From assembly GCA_964428345.1 (NCBI GenBank), contig CAYRYD010000005.1:113671-177670 (forward strand): 64,000 nucleotides of DNA. Reading direction: 5' to 3'. Shown piece by piece: positions 62,891 through 64,000 of this stretch (position 1 is the first letter of the stretch; each line of letters starts with the position of its first letter). A program made the translations under genes and the position numbers. Under the pieces are notes generated by a model. It was not told the DNA's origin and ran no database searches. It was given only the letters and a program-made list of their open reading frames with translations. Source of the DNA: JABDMH01 sp964428345. GTDB taxonomy: Bacteria; Bacteroidota; Bacteroidia; Chitinophagales; Saprospiraceae.

Positions 62891-64000
62891 TTATTCACCA
62901 TCACCTTTTACCAGTTCCGGCAAGTGCAGGGTATCACCCACCATTTTCTGAAGTATTAAAAGCTGGTTATATAACGACCGGGCTGTTTCTACATTGTCCG
63001 GATCCACCTGAAGGTTGGTTAATTCCTCCGGATCGGAGCGGAGGTCAAAAAATTGGGTTTCACCGGCTTCGGGATAGAGGATGAGCTTATATTCTCTGGT
63101 GCGGATCATCCGCTGGTAATCCTTGTAAGAGCCAAAGATCGACTCTTCTCCTGGTCGAAGGCCATGCATGACCGGCAACAAGCTGGCAAATTCGACTGTG
63201 GAAGGTACCGGCACACCGGCCAGCTCGCAGGTAGTGGGAAACACACTCTGCAAATAGACCAGCGCATCGGATTGCTGACCGGCCGGAATCCCGGGTCCGG
63301 TGATGATAAAAGGTACCCGGATGCTGTGATCGTATTGATTTTGCTTGCCCAGTAACCCGTGTTTTCCGACCGCCAGGCCATGATCGGATGTGAAAATGAT
63401 GTAAGTCTCGCCGGATTTTCCGCTTTTTTTCAAGGCATCCAGGATGCGGCCAATCTGATCATCCAGATGTGATATGATGGCATAATACTCCCGGAGGTGG
63501 GTCTTGACGGCTAGCTCTGTCCGGGGAATGGGTGCCAGTATTTCATCTCTGAGCGTCATCTTTTCTCCCTGATCAAACGGGTGTTCCGTCCGGTACGAAG
63601 CCGGTAGTTTGATTTCATCCAGGGGATAGCGATCGAGATATTCTTTGGGTGACTGCCGGGGGTCATGAGGAGCATTGAAAGACACATACATAAAGAAAGG
63701 CTGATTACTTTTCCGGTGCACCTGATCTTCGATAAAATCAATGGCCTGGTCAGCATATACCTCGGAGGTGTGCCGGTGTACCGTATATTCCTGCGATCGG
63801 ACCGGACCGTTTTCTGCCGGAACGATATCATAAAAAGTTGGCGACCAGTGCCCTAACAAGGTGGTATCATCTGGTGACCACCGATCCTCTTCACCCATCA
63901 CCGGCCGGTAGTAGCCGGGGCCACCCACTCCTCCTTTGGTTTCGTACATGCCTGCACCAACCGCCTTGCCAGACTGAAAGCTCTTCAGGGCGGTTTCCGG
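62891..64000 (-). CDS. Sulfatase, 3' part (5' end outside window)
   Basis: The C-terminal 369 or so codons of an alkaline-phosphatase-superfamily sulfatase. Visible are FFMYVSFNAPHDPRQSPKEY (an active-site His/Asp block), REYYAIISHLDDQIGRILDAL, YIIFTSDHGLAVGKHGLLGKQNQYDHSIRVPFIITGPGI (metal-binding Asp-His and Lys), and FDLRSDPEELTNL at the end. The formylglycine motif (CxPSR) should lie upstream, beyond base 64000; the frame stays open to the edge. It would release sulfate from a sulfated sugar, perhaps at the cell surface. It is upstream of the type B sorted protein in the same direction. Confidence 0.9.
   Translation of the reverse strand, partial: PETALKSFQSGKAVGAGMYETKGGVGGPGYYRPVMGEEDRWSPDDTTLLGHWSPTFYDIVPAENGPVRSQEYTVHRHTSEVYADQAIDFIEDQVHRKSNQPFFMYVSFNAPHDPRQSPKEYLDRYPLDEIKLPASYRTEHPFDQGEKMTLRDEILAPIPRTELAVKTHLREYYAIISHLDDQIGRILDALKKSGKSGETYIIFTSDHGLAVGKHGLLGKQNQYDHSIRVPFIITGPGIPAGQQSDALVYLQSVFPTTCELAGVPVPSTVEFASLLPVMHGLRPGEESIFGSYKDYQRMIRTREYKLILYPEAGETQFFDLRSDPEELTNLQVDPDNVETARSLYNQLLILQKMVGDTLHLPELVKGDGE

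Overview
The window looks like the chromosome of a member of the Bacteroidota, most likely Saprospirales (the order is inference). Two proteins end in type IX secretion sorting domains, one type A (13252-15672) and one type B (61316-62875). Several genes are preceded by the Bacteroidota -7 element TAnnTTTG, sometimes with a -33 TTG. Shine-Dalgarno sites are inconspicuous and many starts are TTG or GTG. Base composition is near 45-50% G+C, except for an AT-rich stretch in the middle.

Layout. 0-5 kb: two cell-envelope lipoproteins, a tRNA-Glu with its own promoter and terminator, a surface protein with a self-cleaving S74 chaperone domain, then about 1 kb of non-coding DNA holding two copies of an element with terminal inverted repeats. 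5-13 kb: one minus-strand catabolic operon (DUF6807-type lipoprotein, GH88-like unsaturated uronyl hydrolase, sugar isomerase, Gfo/Idh dehydrogenase, SDR, DUF3311 membrane protein, sodium:solute symporter, DUF1330-like protein). 13-22 kb: housekeeping and mixed genes (secreted choice-of-anchor B protein, thioesterase, ArsC-like, MiaA, acyltransferase, ProC, isoaspartyl peptidase, TIGR04283 glycosyltransferase, GNAT). 22-38 kb: a surface-polysaccharide island with a sulfotransferase, an AsnB-type amidotransferase, a glucuronyl C5-epimerase-like protein, three glycosyltransferases, a YfhO-type membrane protein, two methyltransferases, a reductase, a Wzx-type flippase, a polysaccharide deacetylase-like protein and a WbpD/WlbB-like acetyltransferase.

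38-42 kb: a frameshifted DNRLRE-type surface-protein pseudogene followed by a large one-piece sensor kinase whose composition changes mid-gene. 42-50 kb: an acyl-CoA ligase/flavin monooxygenase operon, an outer-membrane protein, a Gfo/Idh oxidoreductase and an FAD-dependent dehydrogenase. 50-56 kb: a glutamine amidotransferase next to a probable ATP-grasp enzyme, convergent with an operon glgA-glgC-ATP-grasp. 56-64 kb: a beta-helix lipoprotein with its usual diheme cytochrome partner, a YebC regulator, an uncharacterised TIM-barrel protein, a RibD/DHFR-like reductase, a type B sorted protein and the 3' part of a sulfatase running off the window.

How it fits together. Uronic-acid and sulfate chemistry recurs: the island could make a uronate-containing, possibly epimerised, amidated and sulfated polymer, while the 5-13 kb operon and the terminal sulfatase look like machinery for consuming such polymers. 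The two less-explained modules are the amidotransferase/ATP-grasp pair at 50-52 kb and the epimerase-AsnB-sulfotransferase combination at 22-26 kb. No CRISPR array, rRNA, integrase or recognisable transposase gene was seen.
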